64,000 nt of DNA, from NCBI RefSeq assembly GCF_023522835.1, contig NZ_JALCZU010000013.1:46958-110957 (forward strand), written 5' to 3'. This DNA comes from Oceanobacillus saliphilus (GTDB taxonomy: Bacteria; Bacillota; Bacilli; Bacillales; Amphibacillaceae). Numbering within the stretch: the stretch's first letter is position 1; each line of letters starts with the position of its first letter. The position numbers and the translations under genes are program-made. Below are positions 8,296 to 16,818 of this stretch, piece after piece. The notes under the pieces are model-generated. The model had not been told where the DNA came from and did not search any database. It saw only the letters and a program-made list of their open reading frames with translations.

Positions 8296-9471
8296 ATGAA
8301 GATTCTAATTACAACGGAATGTTATTCACCAGTAATTAATGGGGTAGTAACGTCTGTTGTGAGTTTACATCAAGAATTAATTAATCTTGGACATGAGGTA
8401 CGAATACTAACATTATCAGGAAAGTTACGTTCGTTTGAGAAAGCTGGTGTAACGTATATCAGATCGGTTGGAATTGATAAGATTTATCCAGGTGCAAGAG
8501 TAGCATTAAAGACAGAAAATGTATACCTCAAAGCTTTAATGGAATGGGAGCCGGACATTATCCATTCACAGAGTGAATTTAGTACCTTTCAAATGGCTAA
8601 GCATCTAGCGAAAAAAAGTAACATTCCTATTGTACATACGTATCACACCATATATGAGGATTATACGCATTATTTCTCACCTAATAAAAAATGGGGCAAG
8701 GCAATGGCAGCACGGTTTTCTAAATCCATTTTAAAGCATACCGAGCGTGTAATCGCCCCTACAGACAAAGTACAGTGTTTGTTGGAAGGTTACGGTGTAA
8801 ATCAACAGATTCATGTGGTGCCTACTGGAATAAATTTGGACTTATATGTAAAAGAAGTAGAAAATACGAACCAGCAAAAACTGCGAGACGGGCTCGGTAT
8901 CCCTGCTCATCACAACGTGCTTATAGCTGTGGGGAGATTGGCAAAGGAAAAAAATCTGGAAGAAATCATATTGTTTCTATCAAGATTACAGAGAAGCAAG
9001 TTTACCTTGTTAATTGTTGGGGATGGCCCACATCGTAGTTTTCTGGAAAAGTATGTTTTTGAATTAGGCCTTTCGGATGAAGTGATTTTTACAGGGATGG
9101 TTCTTCCTGAAGAACTATCTAAGTTTTACCAATTAGGAGATATCTTTGTTAGTGCTTCCAACAGTGAAACCCAGGGATTAACGTATTTAGAAGCAATGGC
9201 AAATGGAACTCCTGCACTTTGTCGAAAGGACCCTTGTTTGGAAAAGGTAATTGTGGATGGGGTTAACGGGTGGCAGTTTGCTTCATACGAAGAGTTTGTT
9301 AAAGGATTGGAATTGTTATTAGAGTACAGGGATCGTATCAGTCAACATGCTAGATTAGATATCATTTCTAATTATTCTTCTACTGCTTTCGTTAAAAAGG
9401 TAGAAGAGATTTATCGAAATGCGATTCAAGCGTATAATGAGAAAGAGAAAGAACTACTTCCTTCTTCGTAA
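8296..9471 (+). CDS. GT4 glycosyltransferase, probable glycolipid synthase
   Basis: A 391-residue GT-B fold enzyme. The N-terminal domain shows NGVVTSV and LGHEVRILTL, then HTYHTIYEDYTHYF near residue 115, a pattern I associate with bacterial diacylglycerol glucosyltransferases such as Listeria LafA and acholeplasma alMGS. The C-terminal domain has the nucleotide-sugar site (GRLAKEKN, VGDGP) and the retaining E-x7-E motif ETQGLTYLE near residue 291. It likely adds a hexose to a membrane lipid at the cytoplasmic face, giving glycolipid or a lipoteichoic acid anchor; the exact acceptor is inferred. The ATG is preceded by tggggga. It is alone, under a promoter with a large palindrome. Confidence 0.75.
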   Translation: MKILITTECYSPVINGVVTSVVSLHQELINLGHEVRILTLSGKLRSFEKAGVTYIRSVGIDKIYPGARVALKTENVYLKALMEWEPDIIHSQSEFSTFQMAKHLAKKSNIPIVHTYHTIYEDYTHYFSPNKKWGKAMAARFSKSILKHTERVIAPTDKVQCLLEGYGVNQQIHVVPTGINLDLYVKEVENTNQQKLRDGLGIPAHHNVLIAVGRLAKEKNLEEIILFLSRLQRSKFTLLIVGDGPHRSFLEKYVFELGLSDEVIFTGMVLPEELSKFYQLGDIFVSASNSETQGLTYLEAMANGTPALCRKDPCLEKVIVDGVNGWQFASYEEFVKGLELLLEYRDRISQHARLDIISNYSSTAFVKKVEEIYRNAIQAYNEKEKELLPSS

Positions 9472-9794
9472 AGGAAAAATAACCAAAAAACGATGGTAAC
9501 CCATACAGCACCAATGTATAAGGAATTCATTTATTATTATTATTTTATATGGTTGCATGTTTAATTCGTACAAGGGACGTAATATTCCTGATTTCCATGT
9601 GAAGATTGTCAAACTAGTAGAAGGAAACATCCAGAACGAAAATGGATTTCGTCTTGTTGTTGGTTGCATTGATACTTTTAGATGTAACTCAAATTATAAT
9701 TATTCATACCAGTAGTTCCACCTCTTCTATTCGTATAGCATTGCAGCAGGTGGATTTTCTATATATGAACGAATTTGATTCTATTTATTAATTC
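9472..9794. other. Intergenic stretch with one possible remnant frame
   Basis: A frame from about 9557 to 9715 on the plus strand reads GRNIPDFHVKIVKLVEGNI and on to a stop. It has no ribosome binding site and no recognised family. It may be a relic. Nothing else is evident. Confidence 0.3.
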
Positions 9795-9841
9795 AAAAGG
9801 GGACGTGGGGCACAGCAAATCAGCCCCGATGTCCCTTTTTT
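9795..9841 (+). terminator. Intrinsic terminator before the toxin-antitoxin locus
   Basis: A two-part stem (aaaagggg-ac ... gtggggc with gccccgatgtccc) is followed by six or more T. It ends transcription before the antitoxin promoter. Confidence 0.7.
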
Positions 9842-9844
9842 AAA

Positions 9845-9873
9845 TTGTATGCATTGTATATAAATGATATAAT
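9845..9873 (+). promoter_or_regulatory. Promoter of the toxin-antitoxin operon
   Basis: ttgtat (9845-9850) and tataat (9868-9873) are separated by 17 bases, a good SigA-type promoter. The surrounding sequence is AT-rich with short inverted repeats, as expected for an autoregulated antitoxin operon. Confidence 0.6.
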
Positions 9874-9909
9874 TTAATAATTATAATGTTATCGAAAGGG
9901 CTGATTATT

Positions 9910-10185
9910 TTGGAAATTAAGCCATCAACAACGATACGGAAGGATTACAACGGTTTTTCAAAATATTGTCATGAAATTGATGAGCCGGTTATACTTACTC
10001 GTAATGGTGAAGCTGATTTGGTTGTTATGAGCCACGAGACATATCGCCGTAAGGAAGCACGCATAAAATTGCAATCTAAGCTTCTTGTTGCAGAAAAACA
10101 AATAGCTGAAGGTTCACAGTTGCTTGACGATGAAGAAGTTATCGGAAAAATGCGGAGAAAAATAAATGCCTCAAAAGAAGATTAA
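9910..10185 (+). CDS. Phd/YefM-family antitoxin
   Basis: About 91 residues. The N-terminal half, EIKPSTTIRKDYNGFSKYCHE then EPVILTRNGEADLVVMSHETY, is the Phd/YefM DNA-binding fold with its hallmark strand (I/V)-L-T-R-N-G-x-x-x-(L/V)-V-V-(L/M). The charged C-terminal part would wrap the toxin. Such antitoxins neutralise RelE/ParE-type partners and repress their own operon. TTG at 9910 is preferred (gaaaggg 9 bases upstream) over the ATG at 9886, which lacks a ribosome binding site. The stop overlaps the next frame by 20 bases, the usual antitoxin-toxin coupling. The partner is broken, so this antitoxin is probably orphaned. Confidence 0.8.
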   Translation: MEIKPSTTIRKDYNGFSKYCHEIDEPVILTRNGEADLVVMSHETYRRKEARIKLQSKLLVAEKQIAEGSQLLDDEEVIGKMRRKINASKED

Positions 10186-10370
10186 ATATGCACCTGTTGC
10201 AATAGATGATATGGATGAAATTTTTTCGTGTATATCCAGTGATTTAAGTGCCTGTCCACCATCGCTTTATCACATTAATGTAGTGGGGACAGACACATTT
10301 GCCAAATGCCATTCCATATGAAAACATTCTACATTATAGTAGACATATCCTACTAGCTACACTTAAATCA
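10166..10370 (+). pseudogene. ParE/RelE-type toxin, broken by a dispersed repeat
   Basis: The frame starts with ATG inside the antitoxin end and reads MPQKKIKYAPVAIDDMDEIF and then ISSDL, the N-terminus of a ParE-type toxin. It then runs into a family A repeat (10246-10300) and stops at 10321 after 51 codons instead of about 95. Beyond the repeat, another frame (about 10308-10370) reads ENILHYSRHILLATL, which resembles the usual toxin C-terminus (v-x-R-I-L-H-x-x-R-D). The middle of the gene seems replaced by the repeat. The N-terminal match is clear; the C-terminal match is tentative. Confidence 0.65.
10246..10300. repeat. Dispersed repeat family A, copy 4, inside a toxin gene
   Basis: agtgcctgtccaccatcgct ... 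tagtggggacagacaca forms an inverted pair (gtgcctgtcc-cc / gg-ggacagacac). It interrupts the ParE-type toxin frame, which is evidence that these repeats can insert or recombine into genes. Confidence 0.7.
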
Positions 10371-11867
10371 CTAATCTAAATTAATCCAAACACTCTTCGT
10401 TTCTGTATACATATCAATCGATTCTGAACCATGTTCCCTTCCTAGCCCACTTTGCTTGTAACCACCAAAAGGTGAAGCTGGATCCAGGAGGTTATACGTA
10501 TTTACCCAAACGTTACCAGTTCGTAAACCATGTGCTACCCGATGCGCTTTGCTGACATCTGTTGTATTTACGCCACCGCCTAAGCCGTACTCCGTTTGGT
10601 TAGCTAGTTTAATCACTTCATCGATATCCTCAAATGGAATACCTGAAATAACTGGACCAAAGATTTCTTCTTGAGCAATACGCATGTTATTATTTACATT
10701 TGCAATCACAGTTGGTTTGACGTAGTACCCACCTTCTAAATCACGCTCTGAAGTATTACCGCCAATTAATACTTCAGCACCTTCTTGTTGACCAATGTCT
10801 ACATAATTTAAGACGCTATCTTTTTGTTGTGCAGATATAAGTGGTCCAAGGTTAGTAGCTTGGTCAAAACCATCACCAAGCTTGAAGTTCTTCGTATAAT
10901 CTGCTAAATCACTCATGAAGTTATCATAAATCTTCTTTTCAACAAATAATCGTGATCCAGCAACGCAAGCTTGTCCTGAATTCGTGAAAATCCCCGTGGC
11001 AGCATTAGCTATTGCTTGATCATAATTTGCATCAGCAAATACAATATGTGCAGATTTACCACCTAATTCAAGTGAGACCTTCTTCACATTTATAGAACTA
11101 GATCGCATAATTTGTCTGCCAACTTCTGTGGAGCCAGTGAAAGCAATTTTATCAACATCTGGATGTTCGGTTAATGCCGTTCCAGCAATGGATCCAGAAC
11201 CAGTTACGATATTAACAACCCCGTCAGGGAATCCAGCTTCCTGAACAAGTTCACCAAGGCGTAATGCAACTAATGGGGTAAGTGATGCAGGCTTTAATAC
11301 GACGGTATTCCCTGTTGCTAAAGGAGCGGATAATTTCCAAACTGCCATTAAAAACGGACCATTCCACGGGATAATTTGCCCACATACACCTATTGCTTCT
11401 TTTCTAGTGTAATTGAAAATGTCCCCAGGAATAGAAACAGGTATTGTTTGACCAGTGACTTTCGTTGCCCATCCAGCATAATAACGAAAATCATCTGCAG
11501 CGGCTGTTGGATAATATTTCGTGACATTGACAGGTGCACCATTATCAAGTGTTTCTAAGTGAGCTAATTCTTCTCCGTTTTCTTCAACGAGATCAGCTAA
11601 TTTTAATAGAAGCTTTGCTCGTTCATTTGGCTTCATCATCCTCCATGGTCCATCATCAAATGCTTTACGTGCAGCTGCAACTGCAAGGTTAATATCTTCT
11701 ACACCGCCATTTGGAACTGTTGTAATAATTTCTCCTGTTGCGGGGTTCCTCGTTTCAATAGTTTCATTAGTAACAGATTCCACCCATCGGCCATTTATCA
11801 GCATTTTTTTAGGAGTGGAGATAAATTCAGCTGCTTTCCGGTTTAAAGAAATTAGTGTTGTTGACAT
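10371..11867 (-). CDS. NAD(P)-dependent aldehyde dehydrogenase
   Basis: A full-length 498-residue ALDH-superfamily enzyme. It shows the cofactor site (IPWNGPFLMAVWKLSAPLAT, then FTGSTEVGR), the catalytic glutamate in LELGGKS near residue 268, the catalytic cysteine in SGQACVAGS near residue 302, and the C-terminal PFGGYKQSGLGREHG. It oxidises an aldehyde to the acid. Downstream of a coniferyl-alcohol-dehydrogenase-like gene on the same strand, an aromatic aldehyde such as coniferaldehyde or phenylacetaldehyde is a reasonable guess, not shown by sequence alone. The ATG has a good aggagga site upstream. The 74-base spacing supports one operon. Confidence 0.9.
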   Translation of the reverse strand: MSTTLISLNRKAAEFISTPKKMLINGRWVESVTNETIETRNPATGEIITTVPNGGVEDINLAVAAARKAFDDGPWRMMKPNERAKLLLKLADLVEENGEELAHLETLDNGAPVNVTKYYPTAAADDFRYYAGWATKVTGQTIPVSIPGDIFNYTRKEAIGVCGQIIPWNGPFLMAVWKLSAPLATGNTVVLKPASLTPLVALRLGELVQEAGFPDGVVNIVTGSGSIAGTALTEHPDVDKIAFTGSTEVGRQIMRSSSINVKKVSLELGGKSAHIVFADANYDQAIANAATGIFTNSGQACVAGSRLFVEKKIYDNFMSDLADYTKNFKLGDGFDQATNLGPLISAQQKDSVLNYVDIGQQEGAEVLIGGNTSERDLEGGYYVKPTVIANVNNNMRIAQEEIFGPVISGIPFEDIDEVIKLANQTEYGLGGGVNTTDVSKAHRVAHGLRTGNVWVNTYNLLDPASPFGGYKQSGLGREHGSESIDMYTETKSVWINLD

Positions 11868-11941
11868 ATATTTCCTCCTCTTTTGTGAGTAAAGATGTTT
11901 AATAGAGAAGTCAGAGAGTATTAACGCTGACTTCTCCAGAA

Positions 11942-12784
11942 TTATTTATTGCTAACGGCGTCAAATGAATACAGAACACTTGGTATAAACGCATAATCAA
12001 CTTGTAAATCTACTCCACTGACATATGATGCTAGATCACTGTTTATAAAAATCAGTGAATTTGCAATGTCTTTTGGAGTCGCAGGTCTACCTACTTTAGA
12101 TGTAAATCCTGTAGCGGATGCATCTTTATTTGCAATTGTATTAAAGTCTTTTGACATTGGAGTAGTGGTATTTCCAGGAGAAACTACATTTATTCGAATC
12201 TTCTTCTCGGAAAGATTAAATGCCCTTTGTTTCATCCAAAGAATAACTGATTCCTTTGAGAAGACGTAGGATGGGTCTGCATCTGACTTTGGATATGCAG
12301 CAAGAAGTGCAGGTCCATTCTCATTAAACCAATCTTGTGCATCTTCAAAGCTAGGTTGTTGAACAAAAGGCAATAGATTGTCAATTTGTTTATCCCAAGC
12401 CATCCCAGCAGCTGAAGAAATGATTGCTATGGAACTATTTTCTGGCATACGCGGGATTATTGATTCAATTAAATGGACTCCACCAATAAAATTGATGGTA
12501 ACAACGTCTAATGTGGTTAGTTTGCCAATTACACCTGCGACACCAGCGATACTAAATATACTGTCAATTGTATTTGGTAGTTTGTTAACAGCACTATCAA
12601 TGGATTCTTTGTCACCGAGGTTTATTTTGATATAGGATGCACCAGTATACTTTGGTTCATTAATATCAAGTGCATATACCTCTGCACCTTGTTCTAACAA
12701 CAATTTGGCTGTTGCTTCACCCATACCTGAAGCAGCTCCAGTAACCACAACTTTTTTGCCCTTGTAATTTAGTAAGTCAGTCAT
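11942..12784 (-). CDS. Short-chain dehydrogenase, coniferyl-alcohol dehydrogenase-like
   Basis: A 280-residue classical SDR: nucleotide motif TGAASGMG near residue 15, acidic residue after the second strand (ALDIN, pointing to NAD), FSIAGVAG in place of NNAG, catalytic Ser in IISSAAG and YVFSK as Y-x-x-x-K. An insertion of about 40 residues between the Ser and Tyr motifs (DNLLPF ... WFNENGPALL) is characteristic of the coniferyl-alcohol dehydrogenase (CalA) group and of related 3-alpha-hydroxysteroid dehydrogenases. It probably converts an alcohol to the aldehyde taken by the dehydrogenase downstream. The start is ATG behind a strong ggaggagg site. A divergent TetR gene is the likely regulator. 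Confidence 0.8.
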   Translation of the reverse strand: MTDLLNYKGKKVVVTGAASGMGEATAKLLLEQGAEVYALDINEPKYTGASYIKINLGDKESIDSAVNKLPNTIDSIFSIAGVAGVIGKLTTLDVVTINFIGGVHLIESIIPRMPENSSIAIISSAAGMAWDKQIDNLLPFVQQPSFEDAQDWFNENGPALLAAYPKSDADPSYVFSKESVILWMKQRAFNLSEKKIRINVVSPGNTTTPMSKDFNTIANKDASATGFTSKVGRPATPKDIANSLIFINSDLASYVSGVDLQVDYAFIPSVLYSFDAVSNK

Positions 12785-12806
12785 TAAAAAATCCTCCTCC
12801 TTTTTT

Positions 12807-12820
12807 TGAATGCGTTTTCA
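12807..12820. promoter_or_regulatory. cre-like site upstream of the alcohol/aldehyde dehydrogenase operon
   Basis: TGAATGCGTTTTCA matches the CcpA consensus TGWAANCGNTNWCA at all but one fixed position. It lies 23 bases before the SDR start codon, where binding would block transcription. An inverted copy of its core (aaaacgca at 12880-12887) lies 61 bases further upstream and may belong to a TetR operator. Confidence 0.5.
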
Positions 12821-12965
12821 AATAACTAATGTAAAAGATGTCTAACAACTACAATTGAAGTATAATAGGTTAACAGATTAAAACGCAATTAGAAAAATAT
12901 AACCATTTAACATATTCATTATATTCGCAAAACAAAAATAATTTAATGAACAATGGGGTGGTAAA

Positions 12966-13559
12966 ATGTTAAATAAAGAATTTTATCTTGATAAACGAAT
13001 TGTTAGAACAAAAAAGCTATTAATGGAATCATTAATTTCTTTATTACAGCAAAACAATTTCAATGATTTATCAATAACAGATATCACAACCAAAGCAAAA
13101 GTAAGCCGAGTGACTTTTTATAATCATTTTCAAGATAAAGAAAAGCTTTTAGATGAATTAATCAATAATGTTATTACTGATTTGATTTATTCTTATCAAA
13201 GCCCTTATAAAACATATAAAAGATTTACAATAAATGACGTTACTCCAGTGACAGTCAAGTTGTTTGATCATGTATATCAAAATTCTAGTTTTTATTCTAC
13301 AATTGTAAATTCAGATATTTTACCTGCCTTTCAAAAACGATTAACTATGGAAATGAATAAACTTGCTTTACAAGATTATATTATACCTAACCCTAAAGTA
13401 AATAATGGAATTTATGCTAATTATCAAGCCTATGCTATAACGGGTATGATAATCGAATGGGTGAGGGGTGGCTTTAAATATTCCCCTAGTTATATGGCAG
13501 AACAGTTAATGGAAATCGTAAAGTTACCTGGAAATCAATCTTTGGTGAGAAAGAATTAA
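12966..13559 (+). CDS. TetR-family transcriptional regulator
   Basis: A 197-residue protein with the N-terminal TetR helix-turn-helix: TKKLLMESLISLLQQNNFNDLSITDITTKAKVSRVTFYNHFQDKEKLLDEL, residues about 15-65. The C-terminal domain resembles TetR_C_7/DhaS-type ligand domains (FDHVYQNSSFYSTIV). It is divergent from the SDR-ALDH operon with 181 bases between them, so it most likely controls those genes in response to their substrate. ATG is preceded by ggggtgg. Confidence 0.85.
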   Translation: MLNKEFYLDKRIVRTKKLLMESLISLLQQNNFNDLSITDITTKAKVSRVTFYNHFQDKEKLLDELINNVITDLIYSYQSPYKTYKRFTINDVTPVTVKLFDHVYQNSSFYSTIVNSDILPAFQKRLTMEMNKLALQDYIIPNPKVNNGIYANYQAYAITGMIIEWVRGGFKYSPSYMAEQLMEIVKLPGNQSLVRKN

Positions 13560-14089
13560 TTTTAAACGTAACACAAAATTGAAATACGTATTTTCATGAG
13601 CTATTTACAACATAGACACTCGTGCAACATTTCATAACTAATAATCCAGATTCAGTGCCCTCCTTCAGTGATTCGTTGTCGGTTTCCTATACTGGAAAAG
13701 CTATCTGCGTTATAATTTAGTCGATCTTTTTTATCCAATTATCAGGATTCTTGATTAATAGCAGATCTCGATAAAAAAATATCTAGAATTATTTTCATGC
13801 ATTCATTATAAACACGGATTTCTATATTTGTTTTCTGTCCCGTTATTTCCTATACCTATAGCAACTTGTTGACACTACTTTCACATCAAGCTTCTGTTGC
13901 TAAGTCTAGTTCATACCAAGTTGCCAAGAGTTCCATTTCAAATCCAATCAACGTGATCTCTTTAATTAGTTGTAACCAGATATCGTTTGCATTACCGATA
14001 GTTATGGCTGTCTATTTAATTTTAAAGCATTTATATTTGTATTACTTTGATTACTACTTCATAAAAGCATTGAAAACATAAAAATCGAT
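13560..14089. other. Intergenic region with a small minus-strand remnant
   Basis: A plus-strand frame at 13866-14081 lacks a ribosome binding site and is not accepted. On the minus strand, about 13886-13997, a frame without start codon reads GNANDIWLQLIKEITLIGF and ELLATWYELDLATEA to a stop. It looks coding, so a decayed gene is likely, but I do not recognise the family. Confidence 0.35.
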
Positions 14090-14118
14090 TTGTAAATTCA
14101 ACAGAATAGCAGTATACT
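14090..14118 (+). promoter_or_regulatory. SigA-type promoter of the arsR-sulP operon
   Basis: ttgtaa (14090-14095) and tatact (14113-14118) are separated by 17 bases. The long palindromic operator starts 4 bases after the -10 element. Confidence 0.7.
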
Positions 14119-14121
14119 TTG

Positions 14122-14153
14122 TATAACATATTCAAATATTTGAATATGTTATA
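14122..14153. promoter_or_regulatory. Perfect 32-bp palindrome, probable ArsR operator
   Basis: Each arm of 16 bases is an exact complement of the other. The centre ttcaaatatttgaa resembles the ATCAAATATTTGAT-like sites of ArsR/SmtB repressors. It covers the transcription start region between the -10 element and the ribosome binding site, an ideal place for repression by the protein encoded next. Confidence 0.8.
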
Positions 14154-14180
14154 TTTTCGTTTAGTAGGGGGGAACGGTCG

Positions 14181-14519
14181 TTGTGGAATGATATGCAGCA
14201 ATTTAAAGCTGATTTTTTTAAAGCGTTATCGCATCCTTTAAGAATTCGAATTCTTGAGTTATTAGCAGAAGGTGAAAAAAGTGTAAATGAAATTCAACAG
14301 CTTCTTAACAGTGAAGGTTCAGCCGTGTCGCAACAATTAAGTGTCCTACGAAATAAAAATATTGTCATGGGAGTAAAAGAAGGCAAGAAAGTGATGTATT
14401 CACTTCGGGATCCAGCCATTAATCAATTACTTGTTGTAGCAAGAGAAATCTTTAACAACCATCTTATTGACACTTATTCCATGTTGGAAGAATTAGATAT
14501 TCAGGAAAAGAAGGGGTAG
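14181..14519 (+). CDS. ArsR-family repressor without cysteines
   Basis: A 112-residue winged-helix protein: FFKALSHPLRIRILELLAEG (residues about 10-30), recognition helix in GSAVSQQLSVLRNKNIV, and wing EGKKVMYSLRD. It has no cysteine at all, so the classical metal sites of ArsR, CadC or SmtB alpha-3 type are absent; it may sense through another site or another ligand. The start is TTG after aggggggaa. The stop lies 2 bases before the SulP start, so the two are co-expressed. Confidence 0.85.
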   Translation: MWNDMQQFKADFFKALSHPLRIRILELLAEGEKSVNEIQQLLNSEGSAVSQQLSVLRNKNIVMGVKEGKKVMYSLRDPAINQLLVVAREIFNNHLIDTYSMLEELDIQEKKG

Positions 14520-14521
14520 AC

Positions 14522-16261
14522 TTGAGAAAGATTTGGACAGGGAGATTTGAAGGGTATTCGATGAAGTATTTTCAGAAAGACCTCCTTTCAGGGGTGATTG
14601 TGGGAATCATTGCGATTCCGCTTGGGATGGCTTTTGCCGTTGCTTCTGGGGTAAATCCAGAATATGGAATATATACGACCATTATTGCAGGAATATTAAT
14701 TTCCATATTTGGCGGATCCAAATATCAAATTGGCGGACCTACTGGTGCTTTTATACCTATCCTATTAGGTGTTGTCCTCACCTATGGCTATGCAGATTTG
14801 TTGCTGGCAGGCTTATTAGCTGGCGTTATGCTTTGTTTAATGGGTGCTTTCAAACTGGGTTCATTTATTAAGTATATCCCTCGTCCGGTGACAATTGGCT
14901 TTACTTCGGGAATAGCGGTGATCATTTTTACTGGACAAATAGCCAATTTCCTAGGTTTAGCGGAAATTGAAAAACATGAAAGTTTTATAGCTAACATGAG
15001 AGAAATTGTTTTACATATGGATACGGTTAGTCTATATAGTGTGATAACTGCATTGATTTGCTTGTTTGCTATTTTGATGACTCCAAAATTATTTCCGAAA
15101 GTACCCGGACATCTTGTGGGATTAGTTGTATCGACTGCTGTAGCTGCGTTTCTGTTTGCTGGAAATATCCCGACCATCGGCACCGTTTTTGGTGAGCTAC
15201 CTAGTGGACTTCCCCAGTTTCAGATCCCGGAGATAACATGGGAACGAATCCAGCGATTACTCGCGCCTGCTCTCGTGATTGCTATATTGGGAGGAATTGA
15301 ATCCCTTTTGTCAGCAGTTGTTGCAGATGGGATGACAAATAGTAAGCATAATAGTAACAGGGAACTTATGGGACAGGGGATTGCGAATATCGTTACCCCT
15401 TTATTCGGAGGAATTCCTGCTACAGGAGCAATTGCACGAACAGCTACAAATATCAAGACTGGTGCGGTGTCCCCAATGTCTGGAGTCATTCACGGGGTTT
15501 TTGTTTTGTTCACGTTATTGCTTTTAGCCCCTTATGCTTCTCACATTCCATTAGCAAGCATGGCACCAGTTTTAATGGTAGTTGCTTGGAATATGAGTGA
15601 ACGGAAGCAATTTGCTCATGTGTTAAAAATGAAGTCAGGAGATTCTCTCGTTTTAGTGGTGACATTTTTATTTACGGTGTTTACGAGTATTACAACGGCA
15701 GTACAAGTGGGACTTGTTTTGGCGGTTATTCTATTTGCCAAGCGAATGAGTAAAATGCTCGTCATTTCTAAGGTGCTGCCAGATCATACTAAATTCAACG
15801 AGACGGTTGAGTCACATGTCGTAAACGAATCCCATGATTGCCCACAAGTTAGTATCTATACGATTGAAGGACCATTATTCTTTGGTGCTGCGCAGCTTTT
15901 TGAACAACGTATTATGGAGTCGATTCATTATAAACCGAAAGTCTTGATTCTTCGTATGGGTAGAGTTCCTTTTATGGATACAACAGGGGAAGCACATTTT
16001 AAAAGTATTATCACTCACTTTAAGAAAAATGGAGGTGTCATCCTTGTTTCGGGTGTCTCTCCGGAGTTAAAAAAGACATTTATAACAACTGGTTTGTACA
16101 ATGAAATTGGAGAAAGTAACTTTTTTGAGCATACTGGTCAAGCGATTAATAACGCCATGCTGAAAATGGATACGAGAAAATGTTTCGGGTGCAAGCACTT
16201 TGCTTTTCATGAGTGTGAACAGCTTTCACAAGGAATTCAACTGTCTGTCCCCAATCGCTAA
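14522..16261 (+). CDS. SulP-family anion transporter with STAS domain
   Basis: 579 residues. An N-terminal 14-span transport domain shows the SulP signature (GVIVGIIAIPLGMAFAVASG; FGGSKYQIGGPTGAFIPIL), and a C-terminal STAS domain begins near residue 440 (VSIYTIEGPLFFGAAQLFEQ, VPFMDTTGEAHF). Family members carry sulfate, bicarbonate, dicarboxylates or other anions across the cell membrane; the substrate here is not determined. The tail has an unusual cysteine cluster, CFGCKHFAFHECEQ, that could bind a metal or respond to redox state. The start is TTG. ArsR control suggests use under a specific stress. Confidence 0.85.
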   Translation: MRKIWTGRFEGYSMKYFQKDLLSGVIVGIIAIPLGMAFAVASGVNPEYGIYTTIIAGILISIFGGSKYQIGGPTGAFIPILLGVVLTYGYADLLLAGLLAGVMLCLMGAFKLGSFIKYIPRPVTIGFTSGIAVIIFTGQIANFLGLAEIEKHESFIANMREIVLHMDTVSLYSVITALICLFAILMTPKLFPKVPGHLVGLVVSTAVAAFLFAGNIPTIGTVFGELPSGLPQFQIPEITWERIQRLLAPALVIAILGGIESLLSAVVADGMTNSKHNSNRELMGQGIANIVTPLFGGIPATGAIARTATNIKTGAVSPMSGVIHGVFVLFTLLLLAPYASHIPLASMAPVLMVVAWNMSERKQFAHVLKMKSGDSLVLVVTFLFTVFTSITTAVQVGLVLAVILFAKRMSKMLVISKVLPDHTKFNETVESHVVNESHDCPQVSIYTIEGPLFFGAAQLFEQRIMESIHYKPKVLILRMGRVPFMDTTGEAHFKSIITHFKKNGGVILVSGVSPELKKTFITTGLYNEIGESNFFEHTGQAINNAMLKMDTRKCFGCKHFAFHECEQLSQGIQLSVPNR

Positions 16262-16818
16262 GATGTTAAAATTAGGTCGTATGGAACACGATTCTTCCGT
16301 TTTCAAACCTTGTTTCTGACTCGTGATACAAGGATTAATACGTACCGAAGAGTGTCATTCACTGTTTAGTTTCAGTTCATTCTGTGCGGAGATAGCAGCT
16401 AACTATAAATAGTCCACATCAAATGGTGTGGACTATTTTACTATTTCAACTAAAACTCTACACAGATTATAATGGGTGGTTATAATTGACACTTTAGTCT
16501 TTTGGTAATTTTATGGTTGTATAGCGACTCGAAATATCGTCGACTCTTTCTAAATATCACTAGGGGGTGACAGTAGAGTATTTAGGTAGTTGAAAGTAGA
16601 GTTTCAATGGTAGGCATTATGAAGATGGTTAGCGATGCACTTTTTTCGATTGCTTAGAATCACATTAGCAAAGATCTAGTACGTCATCATAAACTCTGAG
16701 TATTTTAATTGTATACCAGTTCATGCTATAATAAAGCGCTTAGGATAATTACGACTTTCTCCTAACGGAACGGACGCCAAAAGCCTCCGTCGAGCGATAA
16801 ACATGGAGGTGCAAAAGA
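16262..16818. other. Intergenic region, one terminator
   Basis: Apart from the terminator at 16407-16438 I see no gene. The 60 bases before the small zinc-ribbon gene contain an imperfect hairpin (ctaacggaacgg ... cctccgtcgag), of unknown meaning. Confidence 0.4.
16407..16438 (+). terminator. Terminator of the arsR-sulP operon
   Basis: aaatagtccacatc (16407-16420) pairs with ggtgtggactattt (16425-16438) with one G-T pair, leaving a 4-base loop, followed by ta-rich sequence. Confidence 0.7.

Noticed and set aside
13866-14081. 71-codon plus-strand frame
   Set aside because: It has no ribosome binding site and unusual composition, and the opposite strand reads more like coding sequence at 13886-13997.
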